In this document: positions 8,371-17,316 of the stretch, in pieces
Position numbering within the stretch: the first letter of the stretch is position 1
Layout: each line of letters begins with the position of its first letter
Assembly (NCBI GenBank): GCA_029265595.1
Contig: JAJUIC010000006.1
Location: 1 to 33,226 of the forward strand
From: Flavobacteriaceae bacterium
GTDB lineage: Bacteria > Bacteroidota > Bacteroidia > Flavobacteriales > Flavobacteriaceae
Length of the DNA stretch: 33,226 bases
Direction of reading: 5' to 3'
Translations under genes and position numbers: made by a program
Notes under the pieces: generated by a model
What the model saw: only the letters and a program-made list of their open reading frames with translations
What the model was told of the DNA's origin: nothing
Databases searched by the model: none

Positions 8371-8401
8371 ATGTATTCACCGAATCATTCACTAAACATG
8401 G
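8371..8401 (+). repeat. Putative integrase arm-type site, integrase-proximal end of element B
   Basis: ATGTATTCACCGAATCATTCACTAAACATGG, direct repeat of 4643-4673. Confidence 0.75.
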
Positions 8402-8496
8402 TGAATTCATATGATAACACCTGATATCAGTAAAAACGAAAAACACTGAAAATCAAGTGATTAACAGTGTTTTAGTTCCTATTTCAGTAAGGTTCG

Positions 8497-8571
8497 TCGG
8501 GGTGGCAGGATTCGAACCTGCGGCCTCCTGCTCCCAAAGCAGGCGCGATAACCGGGCTACGCTACACCCCG
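8497..8571 (-). tRNA. tRNA-Pro (anticodon TGG)
   Basis: Minus strand CGGGGTGTAGCGTAGCCCGG..CCTGCTTTGGGAGCAGG..GGTTCGAATCCTGCCACCCCGA; acceptor CGGGGTG/CACCCCG. Confidence 0.96.
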
Positions 8572-8606
8572 AAACTTAAATTTTAGTGCTCTTAAAGGCA
8601 CCTTTG

Positions 8607-8691
8607 CGGAGAGTGTGAGATTCGAACTCACGCGACGATTGCTCGTCGACAGTTTAGCAAACTGCTCCATTAACCACTCTGGCAACTCTCC
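8607..8691 (-). tRNA. tRNA-Ser (anticodon GCT)
   Basis: Minus strand GGAGAGTTGCCAGAGTGG..CAGTTTGCTAAACTG..long variable arm..GTTCGAATCTCACACTCTCCG. Confidence 0.96.
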
Positions 8692-8794
8692 GATGTGAAT
8701 GAACTTGCAACGTTTTTGCGGAGGCAAATGTAGCCCATTCCTTCATATCTTCCAAACTCGAACGGGAAAAATTCCAGTAAAAATTCCCGGGGTT

Positions 8795-8968
8795 TCACAA
8801 CCCTTTTGGCATCAGAAGATTACGAAAAATATTGATGTCATTATTCTTTTTACCTACGGCGGTATTCAGCGTGTTAATCACCAAAAACCACATACCACCG
8901 GATTTTCCGTCTCCTGTAAGAGTTCTTTCAATGGTCTGAAAGAACCAGGTTCCAGTCGAAGGGGTCAC
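8795..8968 (-). CDS. Possible 57-aa small ORF with GTG start overlapping the desaturase stop
   Basis: Reads MTPSTGTWFFQTIERTLTGDGKSGGMWFLVINTLNTAVGKKNNDINIFRNLLMPKGL*. ATGTGA overlap with the desaturase; GGGTT/AACCC hairpin at the stop followed by a T-rich run. Confidence 0.4.
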   Translation of the reverse strand: MTPSTGTWFFQTIERTLTGDGKSGGMWFLVINTLNTAVGKKNNDINIFRNLLMPKGL

Positions 8969-10056
8969 ATGGTCTCTTCGAAGATATTCATATCAACTGC
9001 ATTTTGTCTCAATAGTTGATAGTGGGATCTGAGGGACTGAAACAAACTCTGTTTTGAATAAGGTAAATCATGCTCCCTGGCAAAAGCTTCTAATAATTTC
9101 GTGATTTCCGGATAGAAGGCATGGTGAACATCCGGAAACAAATGATGGGCGATATGATAATTAAAACTACCCATGAAAAACCTGATGAAGAAACTGTCAT
9201 TGGTCACGTCATTGGTACATACCAGCTGGTGTTTAAACCAGGAATAAGGAAGATTCCCCTCGGGATCCGGCTGTGGAAATTCACTGTGGGTGTTGGCATG
9301 AGGCGATAACAGCACCACCAAAGAAAAGATACTGGCGGTGAAGACCATCAGGATCCACCCGGTAAGGATTATCCCCCAGTTCAGTCCTAGAACTAGTTTT
9401 GGAACCACCAGAGTATACGCAAAGAAAAGGATTTTGAATACAAATAATTTGACATATTCGATTCGGGGAATCTTAGCCACCTTATGTACGAGCGTATCCT
9501 TTTTAAAAAAATCTTTGAAGTCCCTAACCAACAGCCAATTGAAAAGATACATAGGGTACAAAAAAGGCAAATAGAAATGCTGGTACCGGTGGAACTTTTC
9601 TGCTTTAGCATGTGGAAATACCCGCACCAGAGGGCTCTGCTCAAAATCACTGTCCCAGTTCATGATATTGGGAAATGAATGGTGAAGCCGGATGTGACGA
9701 ATTTTCCAGATATAGCTGTTAGCTCCCAGTAGATCAAAAAAATGAAGATATATTTTATTTAAGGTAGTATTCTTAAAAACAACCCCGTGAACGGCATCAT
9801 GAATCAAATTCAGAAAGTTCATGATAATTAGAAGGCCCATGCTCAGGTAAGACAGGTAAAAAACCCACGGATGCTCCCCGAAAACCAGAAGCATGATATA
9901 GGCGGTGACATATAAGAGTGGGAAAAGTACAGCTTTTAATTTAATGAGGGGTTTCTTTCGAGGTTCGAGTCTCTTTACCAGAGTATCAACCTCCTTCCGC
10001 AGTCTTCGAAACTCCGGTTCAACAGGTCGTTTGTACTTTGGCAGATTGGTAGTCAT
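8965..10056 (-). CDS. Membrane fatty acid desaturase
   Basis: Three His boxes: HDAVHG, HIRLHHSFPN, HIAHHLFP. Confidence 0.93.
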   Translation of the reverse strand: MTTNLPKYKRPVEPEFRRLRKEVDTLVKRLEPRKKPLIKLKAVLFPLLYVTAYIMLLVFGEHPWVFYLSYLSMGLLIIMNFLNLIHDAVHGVVFKNTTLNKIYLHFFDLLGANSYIWKIRHIRLHHSFPNIMNWDSDFEQSPLVRVFPHAKAEKFHRYQHFYLPFLYPMYLFNWLLVRDFKDFFKKDTLVHKVAKIPRIEYVKLFVFKILFFAYTLVVPKLVLGLNWGIILTGWILMVFTASIFSLVVLLSPHANTHSEFPQPDPEGNLPYSWFKHQLVCTNDVTNDSFFIRFFMGSFNYHIAHHLFPDVHHAFYPEITKLLEAFAREHDLPYSKQSLFQSLRSHYQLLRQNAVDMNIFEETM

Positions 10057-10238
10057 AGTTCATTTTGAATTGAAGGTTCGGGGTAGAGTCCCACAATGCA
10101 ACTAATGAAATTACCCAATTTTTATTGGGTAACGACTGTGCCTTGTAAATTTTAGTAAAGGCTTAACACCACGAACCATCAGGTTTGGCACGAGACCACA
10201 TCCAAACTGCAGACAGCATCAATGGACTATAGGAATTT

Positions 10239-10742
10239 CTAGGGATAACTAATTTCCATTATTTCCAATCGGCGCACTTCTCCCCCCAGGTTCAACTCAG
10301 CCACCTCCCCTGCCTGTTTGCCATTGACGGCTCTTGCTATGGGAGCTACAAATGCTATTTTCTGTTTCCGAACATCGGCCTCATCCACTCCTACGATCTG
10401 AAACTGCTGCAGGGACTTATTCTGAAGGTTTTTCAGTTTTACCAAAGCTCCAAAACGCACTTCGTTCGGAGGTTGTTCTGTGAGATCCACTACCCTGGCC
10501 GAGGCAATACGCTCGTTGAGAAAATCAATCTTCCCGTTGAGCAGCGTCCGGGCATGCCGTTCGTCTTTCTCATCGTCCATTTTCAGATCAATCAATTGCT
10601 GCTCTAAATCTTCCCTTTCTTTCTCCAGGAGCTCCATCCCATAAGGTGTCACATAATTAGTAACTCCTGCAGGTAAAGGCGCACGGGGCGGGATAAACGG
10701 AGGTTCTTCCTGATCCCCCTCCTTTACAAAACCACGACTCAT
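10239..10742 (-). CDS. GreA/GreB-family transcription elongation factor
   Basis: 167 aa; MSRGFVKEGDQEE..VTNYVTPYGMELLEKEREDLEQQL coiled coil, then GreA/B C-terminal-like domain. Confidence 0.85.
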   Translation of the reverse strand: MSRGFVKEGDQEEPPFIPPRAPLPAGVTNYVTPYGMELLEKEREDLEQQLIDLKMDDEKDERHARTLLNGKIDFLNERIASARVVDLTEQPPNEVRFGALVKLKNLQNKSLQQFQIVGVDEADVRKQKIAFVAPIARAVNGKQAGEVAELNLGGEVRRLEIMEISYP

Positions 10743-10858
10743 GAAAATTAATTTTACCTCACAAGATCGTGAATTTCCTCTGATTTGAAAAACTTTCCTG
10801 CGGGATCAGCTTCACCCAAGTGGGCTTAAAATCCTATTTTTGAAAATAAAATAGTAGC

Positions 10859-12106
10859 ATGCCCAGAATCCTGGTAATTGGCTATGTCTGGCCCGAACCA
10901 CAATCTTCAGCTGCAGGTAAAAGAATGATGCAGCTCCTGGAATTCTTCCTGCAGCGTGGGTATGAGATTGTCTTTTCTTCTACGGCCGCTCCCTCCCCCT
11001 TTCAGGTGGATTTAACCGCCCTGGGGATTACCACCGAACAAATTACCCTAAACAGCAGTAGCTTCGACAGCTTTCTGGAGGACTGTCAGCCTTCCATAGT
11101 GCTGTATGATCGGTTTATGATGGAAGAGCAATTCGGGTGGCGGGTTCGAAAGCAGCTTCCTGATGCCCTTCAGATTTTGGATACCGAGGATCTGCATTTC
11201 CTTCGCAAAGCCCGCGCTGCAGCTGTTGCTGCCGGGGTGGCCCCAGACCAGGCCCAGCTGCAAACAGATCTGGCAAAGCGCGAAATTGCCAGTATGTACC
11301 GAAGTGACCTGAGTCTGATCATTTCCCCCCTGGAGATGCAGCTGCTTCAAGAGGAGTTTCAGATCCCCCGGCAACTGCTGTATTACCTCCCTATTATAAG
11401 GCAAGACCCCACAGTAGAACAATCTAAAATAAGTTTTGAGCAACGACAGGACTTCGTTTTTATCGGAAACTTTCGACACGACCCGAACTGGGATGCCGTA
11501 CTGGAGTTAAAGACCAAAATTTGGCCCCTGATTCGAAAAAGTCTGCCCCAGGCACGTTTGAATATTTATGGCGCTTATACTTCTCAAAAGGTCCATCAGC
11601 TCCACAATCCAAAAGATGGCTTTCTAGTACACGGGCGGGCAGAAAGTGCCAGAGTAGTTATTGAATCTGCCCGGCTCATGCTCGCGCCTTTGAGATTCGG
11701 AGCCGGAATAAAAGGAAAATTTCTGGATGCGATGGCCAATGGCACGCCCAGTTTAACCACTTCCATTGGAAGTGAAGGAATGACGGGGACGGTGGACTGG
11801 CCCGGACAAATAGAGGATGATGCAGCAGCGATTGCCCGTGCAGCTATAGACCTGTACAGCAATCCAAAAAAATGGAAGGAAGCCCAAAAAAGAGGTTATG
11901 AAAAGCTCCTGAAAGACTTTCCTGGATCCCAGGCGGGCGATTTGTTTGTGGATCATATGGAGTTTCTTTTAAAGGATCTGAAAGGGCACCGACAATCCAA
12001 TTTTGTGGGGCAACTTTTGCAACATCACCAGCACCAGAGTACCCGGTTCCTATCGCTCTATATTGAAGAAAAAAACAAGTCCCGGTTATTGCGGGGAGCT
12101 ACATAA
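10859..12106 (+). CDS. Glycosyltransferase (GT4-like)
   Basis: FIGNFRHDPNWDAV ... VHGRAESARVVIESARLMLAPLRFGAGIKGKFLDAMANGTPSLTT. Confidence 0.85.
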   Translation: MPRILVIGYVWPEPQSSAAGKRMMQLLEFFLQRGYEIVFSSTAAPSPFQVDLTALGITTEQITLNSSSFDSFLEDCQPSIVLYDRFMMEEQFGWRVRKQLPDALQILDTEDLHFLRKARAAAVAAGVAPDQAQLQTDLAKREIASMYRSDLSLIISPLEMQLLQEEFQIPRQLLYYLPIIRQDPTVEQSKISFEQRQDFVFIGNFRHDPNWDAVLELKTKIWPLIRKSLPQARLNIYGAYTSQKVHQLHNPKDGFLVHGRAESARVVIESARLMLAPLRFGAGIKGKFLDAMANGTPSLTTSIGSEGMTGTVDWPGQIEDDAAAIARAAIDLYSNPKKWKEAQKRGYEKLLKDFPGSQAGDLFVDHMEFLLKDLKGHRQSNFVGQLLQHHQHQSTRFLSLYIEEKNKSRLLRGAT

Positions 12107-12740
12107 AGTAATGTCCAAAGCCCACGGTAAACATTACCATCCCATAGAAATAATGCTCCACACTGACATTGAACAGGCTTTTGGACTTCAGATAATTAAA
12201 GATGAAAATCCAACTGACTAGAAAAGTGGCAACCGGTGCCACCCAATTCCCATAAATCAGGTGGGTTAGTCCGAATATAACCGCATTCCCAAGCATCAGA
12301 AGGTAAGTCTCCGGGATCAGTTTGCGGTACCTATGGAAAAAATACACCCTGTAGATAAGTTCTTGCGGAATTACAGAAACTAAGGGGTATAGGATGAGGG
12401 TGATGAGGTAGCTATTAAAGTCATGCAGCGGGTAGTTGAAGAACAGGTGAGGGAAAATCCACCAGGTGAACCACAGAAGAAGGATGCTGATTACCAGCAT
12501 GCGCGGTACCGAGCGCCGAAGATGTGCCTTGTTAATGCGGGTCAGTATTTTTTTGTCAAAGCTCGGATCCAGCAGTAGCAAGGGAAGAAAAATTAAAGCG
12601 ATTGCCAACAGCGGAAGAATCTTCAACCAGCCCTCCAGATAATACACACTTACAAAAGGGACGCTCATGTAGAAGACCAGAAATTCCAGTACCATAAAAG
12701 TATTGGAGTGGTATGCCGTTTTGAGTCTGCTATTTGCCAC
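12099..12740 (-). CDS. CPBP-family intramembrane metalloprotease
   Basis: VIPQELIYRVYFFHRY and NAVIFGLTHLIYGNW motifs in a multi-TM protein. Confidence 0.85.
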   Translation of the reverse strand: MANSRLKTAYHSNTFMVLEFLVFYMSVPFVSVYYLEGWLKILPLLAIALIFLPLLLLDPSFDKKILTRINKAHLRRSVPRMLVISILLLWFTWWIFPHLFFNYPLHDFNSYLITLILYPLVSVIPQELIYRVYFFHRYRKLIPETYLLMLGNAVIFGLTHLIYGNWVAPVATFLVSWIFIFNYLKSKSLFNVSVEHYFYGMVMFTVGFGHYFM

Positions 12741-12744
12741 AACT

Positions 12745-13467
12745 TTAAATTTCAGCCCGTTTCCTTCTTCTCAGAAGATCGATAATGTTGAAGAGCGTGA
12801 TACAAAACGCTACCCAAATTAGTCCGGCTATAAAGCCGCCTGCTACATCCGAAGGATAATGAACCCCCAGGTAAATCCGGCTCAGGCCAATGGAGAGGAT
12901 CATAAAGCTAAACAAGAAGACCAGGGTAATGCGCAGCCAGGTGGCCATTTGGATCTTAAACAGGAGGTAAATCAAAAATCCATAAAAGGCCATGGCACTC
13001 ATCGAATGGCCACTGGGGTAACTCAGGGTTTCCACCACTACCAAATGGTCGGCATCAGGTCTGGCGCGGTTGATGGCACGTTTGAGCGCGATATTAGAGA
13101 GAGAAGCCAGAATCAGCACTCCCAGAAGTTGTAAAATGAATTTCCAGTTTTTAAATTTAATCAGGAAGAAAGCTGTGGCTATAGCGGTAAGTACCAAATA
13201 CCCATACAAATCTCCCATGTCCGTGATGAACACCACAAACCGGGTGAGCTCAGGCGATCGAAGAGAAGCGAAATACTCCGTGACCCGCTGATCAATCTGA
13301 TCAATAGCAGGTCCTTTTAACTCCTCGGTAAGTTCCACAAAAAGGTTGGTGGCAATTATGAAAAACAGAAAGGACAGTCCGATCAGGATATAATAAGGCA
13401 GCTCCTTTCTATCCCTGGGCAGCAAAACCTTCAATTTTATAATGAGCTGTCGTATCCAGTCTCTCAT
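12745..13467 (-). CDS. PAP2-family phosphatase
   Basis: KRAINRARPD ... YPSGHSMSA ... SRIYLGVHYPSDVAGG. Confidence 0.95.
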   Translation of the reverse strand: MRDWIRQLIIKLKVLLPRDRKELPYYILIGLSFLFFIIATNLFVELTEELKGPAIDQIDQRVTEYFASLRSPELTRFVVFITDMGDLYGYLVLTAIATAFFLIKFKNWKFILQLLGVLILASLSNIALKRAINRARPDADHLVVVETLSYPSGHSMSAMAFYGFLIYLLFKIQMATWLRITLVFLFSFMILSIGLSRIYLGVHYPSDVAGGFIAGLIWVAFCITLFNIIDLLRRRKRAEI

Positions 13468-13493
13468 AATGTGCAGTTTATGGTGTTCTTTTT

Positions 13494-13913
13494 TTAGTTA
13501 TCAGGATAACAAATTTCGACTTCCCTACTGCCCCACTCCAGGGCCTTCTGTTGGTCGGTTCCCATATAAATGTCAATTTTCTTTTCCCAGCGACTGTGCA
13601 TTTTGTCATTGACCACAAAAATTCCCTCCAGTCCCTTGATCTTCACCGGGGTTCCATAATCCAAACCCTGCCGTAACAGGTCGCGGGAAATGGCTATGGA
13701 CTGGACCTTGGGATTTAAAGTATCCCCCCAGGCTGTCAGGCGGGGATTCCCTACCCCCTGTCCTGCGACCGAATTATATGCGGTGGCGGTAACCGTTATG
13801 GATTTCCAGTTGCCATAGGGATCCTGAGCAGCCAGTTCTGTAGGAGAATCGCAAAAACCGGTTGCTAAAACAACCAGAAGGAAAAAGGCGGGAATGGGAA
13901 GTTTCAGAAGCAT
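13494..13913 (-). CDS. 3D-domain protein, probably exported
   Basis: VTATAYNS..., DYGTPVKIKGLEGIFVVNDKMHSRW, DIYMG; N-terminal signal-like segment. Confidence 0.85.
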   Translation of the reverse strand: MLLKLPIPAFFLLVVLATGFCDSPTELAAQDPYGNWKSITVTATAYNSVAGQGVGNPRLTAWGDTLNPKVQSIAISRDLLRQGLDYGTPVKIKGLEGIFVVNDKMHSRWEKKIDIYMGTDQQKALEWGSREVEICYPDN

Positions 13914-14068
13914 TCGATTGTGATAAAGTTAATTAGAATCTGGCTCAAAACTGGTGCTTGCTGCTATAGCTAGACCACGTAAAAATGGCGGTAATTTTGA
14001 AGAAAAGAAAGTAAAAAATGATATAAGACTGTTAAAATCAGTGAAAGCGTCGGATTGATAGCGTAAAT

Positions 14069-14100
14069 TTTTGGGAGGGCAATTTTAAACTGTAACTTTG
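14069..14100 (+). promoter_or_regulatory. Bacteroidetes-type sigma-A promoter upstream of the FKBP gene
   Basis: TTTTG (14069-14073) then TAACTTTG (14093-14100), matching TTG - ~19 bp - TANNTTTG. Confidence 0.6.
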
Positions 14101-14208
14101 CAATCTGAAATGTGGAAAATTATCAAGCTCTGCTAAGGTTTTTCCTTCTTACCCTTTGTTTTTCTTTCCATTTCTTTTCTTTTAATTTAAATAGTAAAAC
14201 AAGGTTTT

Positions 14209-14637
14209 ATGAGTCAGGTTAAAGCAAATGACACCGTAAAAGTACACTACACTGGTAAACTAACAGACGGAACTGTCTTCGATAGTTCTGTGGACAGAGA
14301 GCCACTGGAATTTACCATGGGCCAGGGACAGCTTATTCCCGGGTTCGAGAAAGGGGTGCTTGATATGAAAGTAAATGAGAAAAAAACCATCAATATTCCT
14401 TCTGATGAGGCTTATGGAGAGCCTCGGCCGGAATTGATTCAGGAAGTCGGGAAGGAACAACTTCCGGAGGATTTAACTCCCGAGGTTGGAATGGCACTTG
14501 TTTCCAGAAGTCCTGATGGACAGGAAATGAATCTGGTAGTCAAAGAGGTCAAGGACCAATCCATCGTCGTAGATGCCAACCATCCTCTTGCGGGTCGCGA
14601 TCTTATTTTCGATCTGGAGGTACTGGAGATCAAATAA
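14209..14637 (+). CDS. FKBP-type peptidyl-prolyl isomerase (SlyD-like)
   Basis: VHYTGKLTDGTVFDSS..EPLEFTMGQGQLIPGFEKGVLDMKVNEKKTINIPSDEAYGEP. Confidence 0.95.
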   Translation: MSQVKANDTVKVHYTGKLTDGTVFDSSVDREPLEFTMGQGQLIPGFEKGVLDMKVNEKKTINIPSDEAYGEPRPELIQEVGKEQLPEDLTPEVGMALVSRSPDGQEMNLVVKEVKDQSIVVDANHPLAGRDLIFDLEVLEIK

Positions 14638-14665
14638 AGCGGTAATCTATCGCAGAAAATGACAG

Positions 14666-14692
14666 GCCTGCCATTGTGTGCAGGCTTTTTTT
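14666..14692 (+). terminator. Rho-independent terminator after the FKBP gene
   Basis: GCCTGC cattgtgt GCAGGC followed by TTTTTTT. Confidence 0.9.
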
Positions 14693-14773
14693 GTATCCAT
14701 GGTAAGGGTTTAACTTTAATTTAGTTATCCAAAGGGCGCAACTTTCGTACCTTCAATTAAAGCTTCAACCAAC

Positions 14774-15844
14774 ATGACCCAGGGCAAGAAAATCTTATTT
14801 TACACGACCATCAGTGTTTTATTACTTTATTTCGGTATTTCCGGTCTGGTCCAGGCAAGAACTTTTCTGATTCCTTTTACCACTGCCGTCATTCTGGCCT
14901 TACTGGTGCTTCCACTTTCTCAGAAGATGGAAAAAGGTTTCATAAACAGAGGCTGGGCTTCTTTCCTTAACACCATATTGCTTTTACTGGTCTCGTGGGG
15001 GTTTATGGCGCTGATATCCTTTCAGGTGAAAAATGTAGTGGATGACTGGCCAGAAATCAAACAAACCATGGAACCAAAAATTGCCCAGGCAAAATCTTTT
15101 ATTCTTGAACACACCCCCATAAGCGAAGAAGATTTGTCCTCGTCGGGTCAGAGCGGATCGGGAATATCCTTGCCTGGAGGCTCACAGGGGGCGGGTCAGC
15201 GAGCCGCCGGAATATTTGGATCGGTGTTGGGATTCCTGGGGGATTATCTCCTGTGTTTTATCTATATCTTTTTTCTTTTGAACTACCGTAGCCGCTTCCG
15301 GCAGTTCCTATTAAAGTTATTTTCAGATTCCAAACGCAAAAAAGTCAATACCGTAATTAGCAATTCGGCGGTAGTAGCTCAGAAGTATCTCATTGGAAAG
15401 CTATTTCTGATTGGCCTTCTGGCTGTATTATATGCTATAGGTCTGGGTATATCCGGGGTCAATAACTTCATACTGGTCAGTGCGCTCGCTGCCCTTTTCA
15501 GTATTATCCCATATGTAGGGAATATTATCGGGTTTGGCCTGGCTATGACTTTCGGGTTTCTGGTTTCCGGAGAAACCGGGGTGCTGTTGGGGATTGTGCT
15601 CACCTTTAGTATAGCCCAATTTGTAGAAAGCTATATTCTGGAGCCCTATATTGTAGGGGATCAGGTAGACCTCCACCCCTTCTTTGTGATTCTGGCCGTA
15701 ATCATTGGAGGAATGATTTGGGGAGTGATGGGCATGATTCTGGCCATCCCCATCCTTGCCATCATAAATGTAGTGCTGGTCAATATTCACTCCCTTAAAC
15801 CCTTCGGGTTCCTGATCAGTCAGGAGGAGGATTCCGAAGATTAG
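14774..15844 (+). CDS. AI-2E family transporter
   Basis: 356 aa multi-TM; FSIIPYVGNIIGFGLA ... ESYILEPYIVGDQVDLHPFFVILAVIIGGMIWGVMGMILAIPI. Confidence 0.93.
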   Translation: MTQGKKILFYTTISVLLLYFGISGLVQARTFLIPFTTAVILALLVLPLSQKMEKGFINRGWASFLNTILLLLVSWGFMALISFQVKNVVDDWPEIKQTMEPKIAQAKSFILEHTPISEEDLSSSGQSGSGISLPGGSQGAGQRAAGIFGSVLGFLGDYLLCFIYIFFLLNYRSRFRQFLLKLFSDSKRKKVNTVISNSAVVAQKYLIGKLFLIGLLAVLYAIGLGISGVNNFILVSALAALFSIIPYVGNIIGFGLAMTFGFLVSGETGVLLGIVLTFSIAQFVESYILEPYIVGDQVDLHPFFVILAVIIGGMIWGVMGMILAIPILAIINVVLVNIHSLKPFGFLISQEEDSED

Positions 15845-15991
15845 GATTGACAACTTCCACCTACTTCCTGATTTTCTCGAAAGACTTTTGCTATCGGCTG
15901 GACCGGAATTAAGGAAAGATTATGAGATTCTGCTAAGGGTATTCCTTTGAAAATCAGCTCAAATAAACTAACTTAAGTCCTCAAAACCAAC

Positions 15992-16026
15992 GGTGGATTA
16001 CCGGTCTTTAAGTTGGACCGCCCACC
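15992..16026 (+). promoter_or_regulatory. 5' leader hairpin ahead of the baeRF-like gene
   Basis: GGTGG..CGGTC tttaagttg GACCG..CCACC, 16 nt before the ATG at 16043. Confidence 0.45.
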
Positions 16027-16042
16027 ATAAAACAACATCAGT

Positions 16043-17200
16043 ATGCCTGTATTGAGTAAAGAAAATTTTGAAGAATTAGCGCGTTTCAACAACAATCTTT
16101 GTATTTCAATCTTCCTTCCCACCGAGAGGGCTGGACATGAAGTCTTAAATGAAAAATCAAAGATTCAGTTGAAATCCAGATGGAAAGAGGTATATGAAAA
16201 ACTGAAGGATCAGGGGTTACGGCAGGATGAAATTGATCAGCTGGGTGAACCTGTGGAGAAATTACTGGATGATCGTAATTTCTGGCGTCATCAGAGTGAA
16301 GGCCTGGCTCTTTTTATTTCCAAAGATTTTTTCCGATCCTACACCCTACCAGTTGATTTTGTAGAGATGAGTTACGTCTCAGATCATTTTTACCTGAAAC
16401 CTCTTGTTCCTCTGTTTTCCGGGGACGCTCGCTTCTATCTGCTGAGTCTGCAGCCTGATAAGGTCAGATTTTTTGAAGCTACCAGATATCGGTGTGAACC
16501 CATCGATATAGAAGATAAAGTACCTGCGCAGCTGGAAGACCGGGTCGGCCATGATTTTGAGGAAAGAGGTACCAAACGCAAAACTCAAAACAGTCGGATG
16601 GGGAGTTTTACCCAGCATGGATATGCTCCGGCATCCAAAGATGAGCGAAATGAAATTCTTCGATTCTTCAGGGCTGTGGATAAAGGCCTTGATGACATTC
16701 TGCATGATCAGCGGGTACCACTAGTATTGGCCTGTCAGGATTACCTCTATCCTATTTATGAGGAAGCCACCAGCTACCAGCATTTGTATCCAGATCACGT
16801 TTCTGGAAACCCTACGGCTGACTATCCGGATGACAAACAGTTGCATCAGAAAGCCGTTGAAGTTCTGGAACCCTTTTTTAATAAGGATAAGGATGAAAAG
16901 CTAGCTGCTTTTCAGGAATTAGGCCCGGAGCGGGTTTCCAGTAGTGTTTCGGAAATTATTCCGGCCCTGTATGAAGGAAAAGTAGATACTTTATTCTTGC
17001 AAAACCGGGAAGACATCTGGGGAAAATACAATGAGAAAATGGCGTCGGTGGAAGTCAATCCCGAACAACAAAACGGGGATGTTTCCCTGATGAATCTCGC
17101 AGCGGTTAAGGCCATAGAACAACAAGGAAAAGTCTTTTTAGTGGATCGGCAATTTATGCCGACCCAGGAGTCCAAAATATGTGCAGTATATAGGTACTAG
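16043..17200 (+). CDS. baeRF-family (bacterial archaeo-eukaryotic release factor-like) protein
   Basis: 385 aa; CISIFLPTERAGHE..., QSEGLALFIS, FYLLSLQPDKVRFFEATR architecture typical of baeRF families. Confidence 0.7.
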   Translation: MPVLSKENFEELARFNNNLCISIFLPTERAGHEVLNEKSKIQLKSRWKEVYEKLKDQGLRQDEIDQLGEPVEKLLDDRNFWRHQSEGLALFISKDFFRSYTLPVDFVEMSYVSDHFYLKPLVPLFSGDARFYLLSLQPDKVRFFEATRYRCEPIDIEDKVPAQLEDRVGHDFEERGTKRKTQNSRMGSFTQHGYAPASKDERNEILRFFRAVDKGLDDILHDQRVPLVLACQDYLYPIYEEATSYQHLYPDHVSGNPTADYPDDKQLHQKAVEVLEPFFNKDKDEKLAAFQELGPERVSSSVSEIIPALYEGKVDTLFLQNREDIWGKYNEKMASVEVNPEQQNGDVSLMNLAAVKAIEQQGKVFLVDRQFMPTQESKICAVYRY

Positions 17201-17220
17201 AGGGCCTGTGGCTTGAATGG

Positions 17221-17268
17221 AACCCTTGAAAGCGTGCAGTATCAACCACTGGTCTTTCAAGGGTTTTT
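17221..17268 (+). terminator. Rho-independent terminator after the baeRF-like gene
   Basis: AACCCTTGAAAG ... CTTTCAAGGGTT then TTT. Confidence 0.85.
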
Positions 17269-17316
17269 ACTTATTGAAACTGAAATACCTGCCCATCACA
17301 GTGCCAGCAGGTCCTT

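Larger units (their letters stand above)
4571..8510. mobile_element. ~3.9 kb tRNA-Pro-integrated element B (integrase B + Lnu-like gene + palindromic repeats)
   Basis: Bounded by 15-bp direct repeats (4571-4585, 8496-8510), with tRNA-proximal integrase and matching 31-bp internal arm-like repeats at 4643-4673 and 8371-8401. Confidence 0.75.

Noticed and set aside
4571-8510. Prophage or conjugative element interpretation
   Set aside because: No phage structural, relaxase or conjugation genes were seen; only an integrase, one cargo gene and repeats.
10183-10202. Sigma-54 promoter (TTGGCACGAGACCACATCC)
   Set aside because: Has a GG-type -24 match but no TTGCW -12 element at the right spacing.
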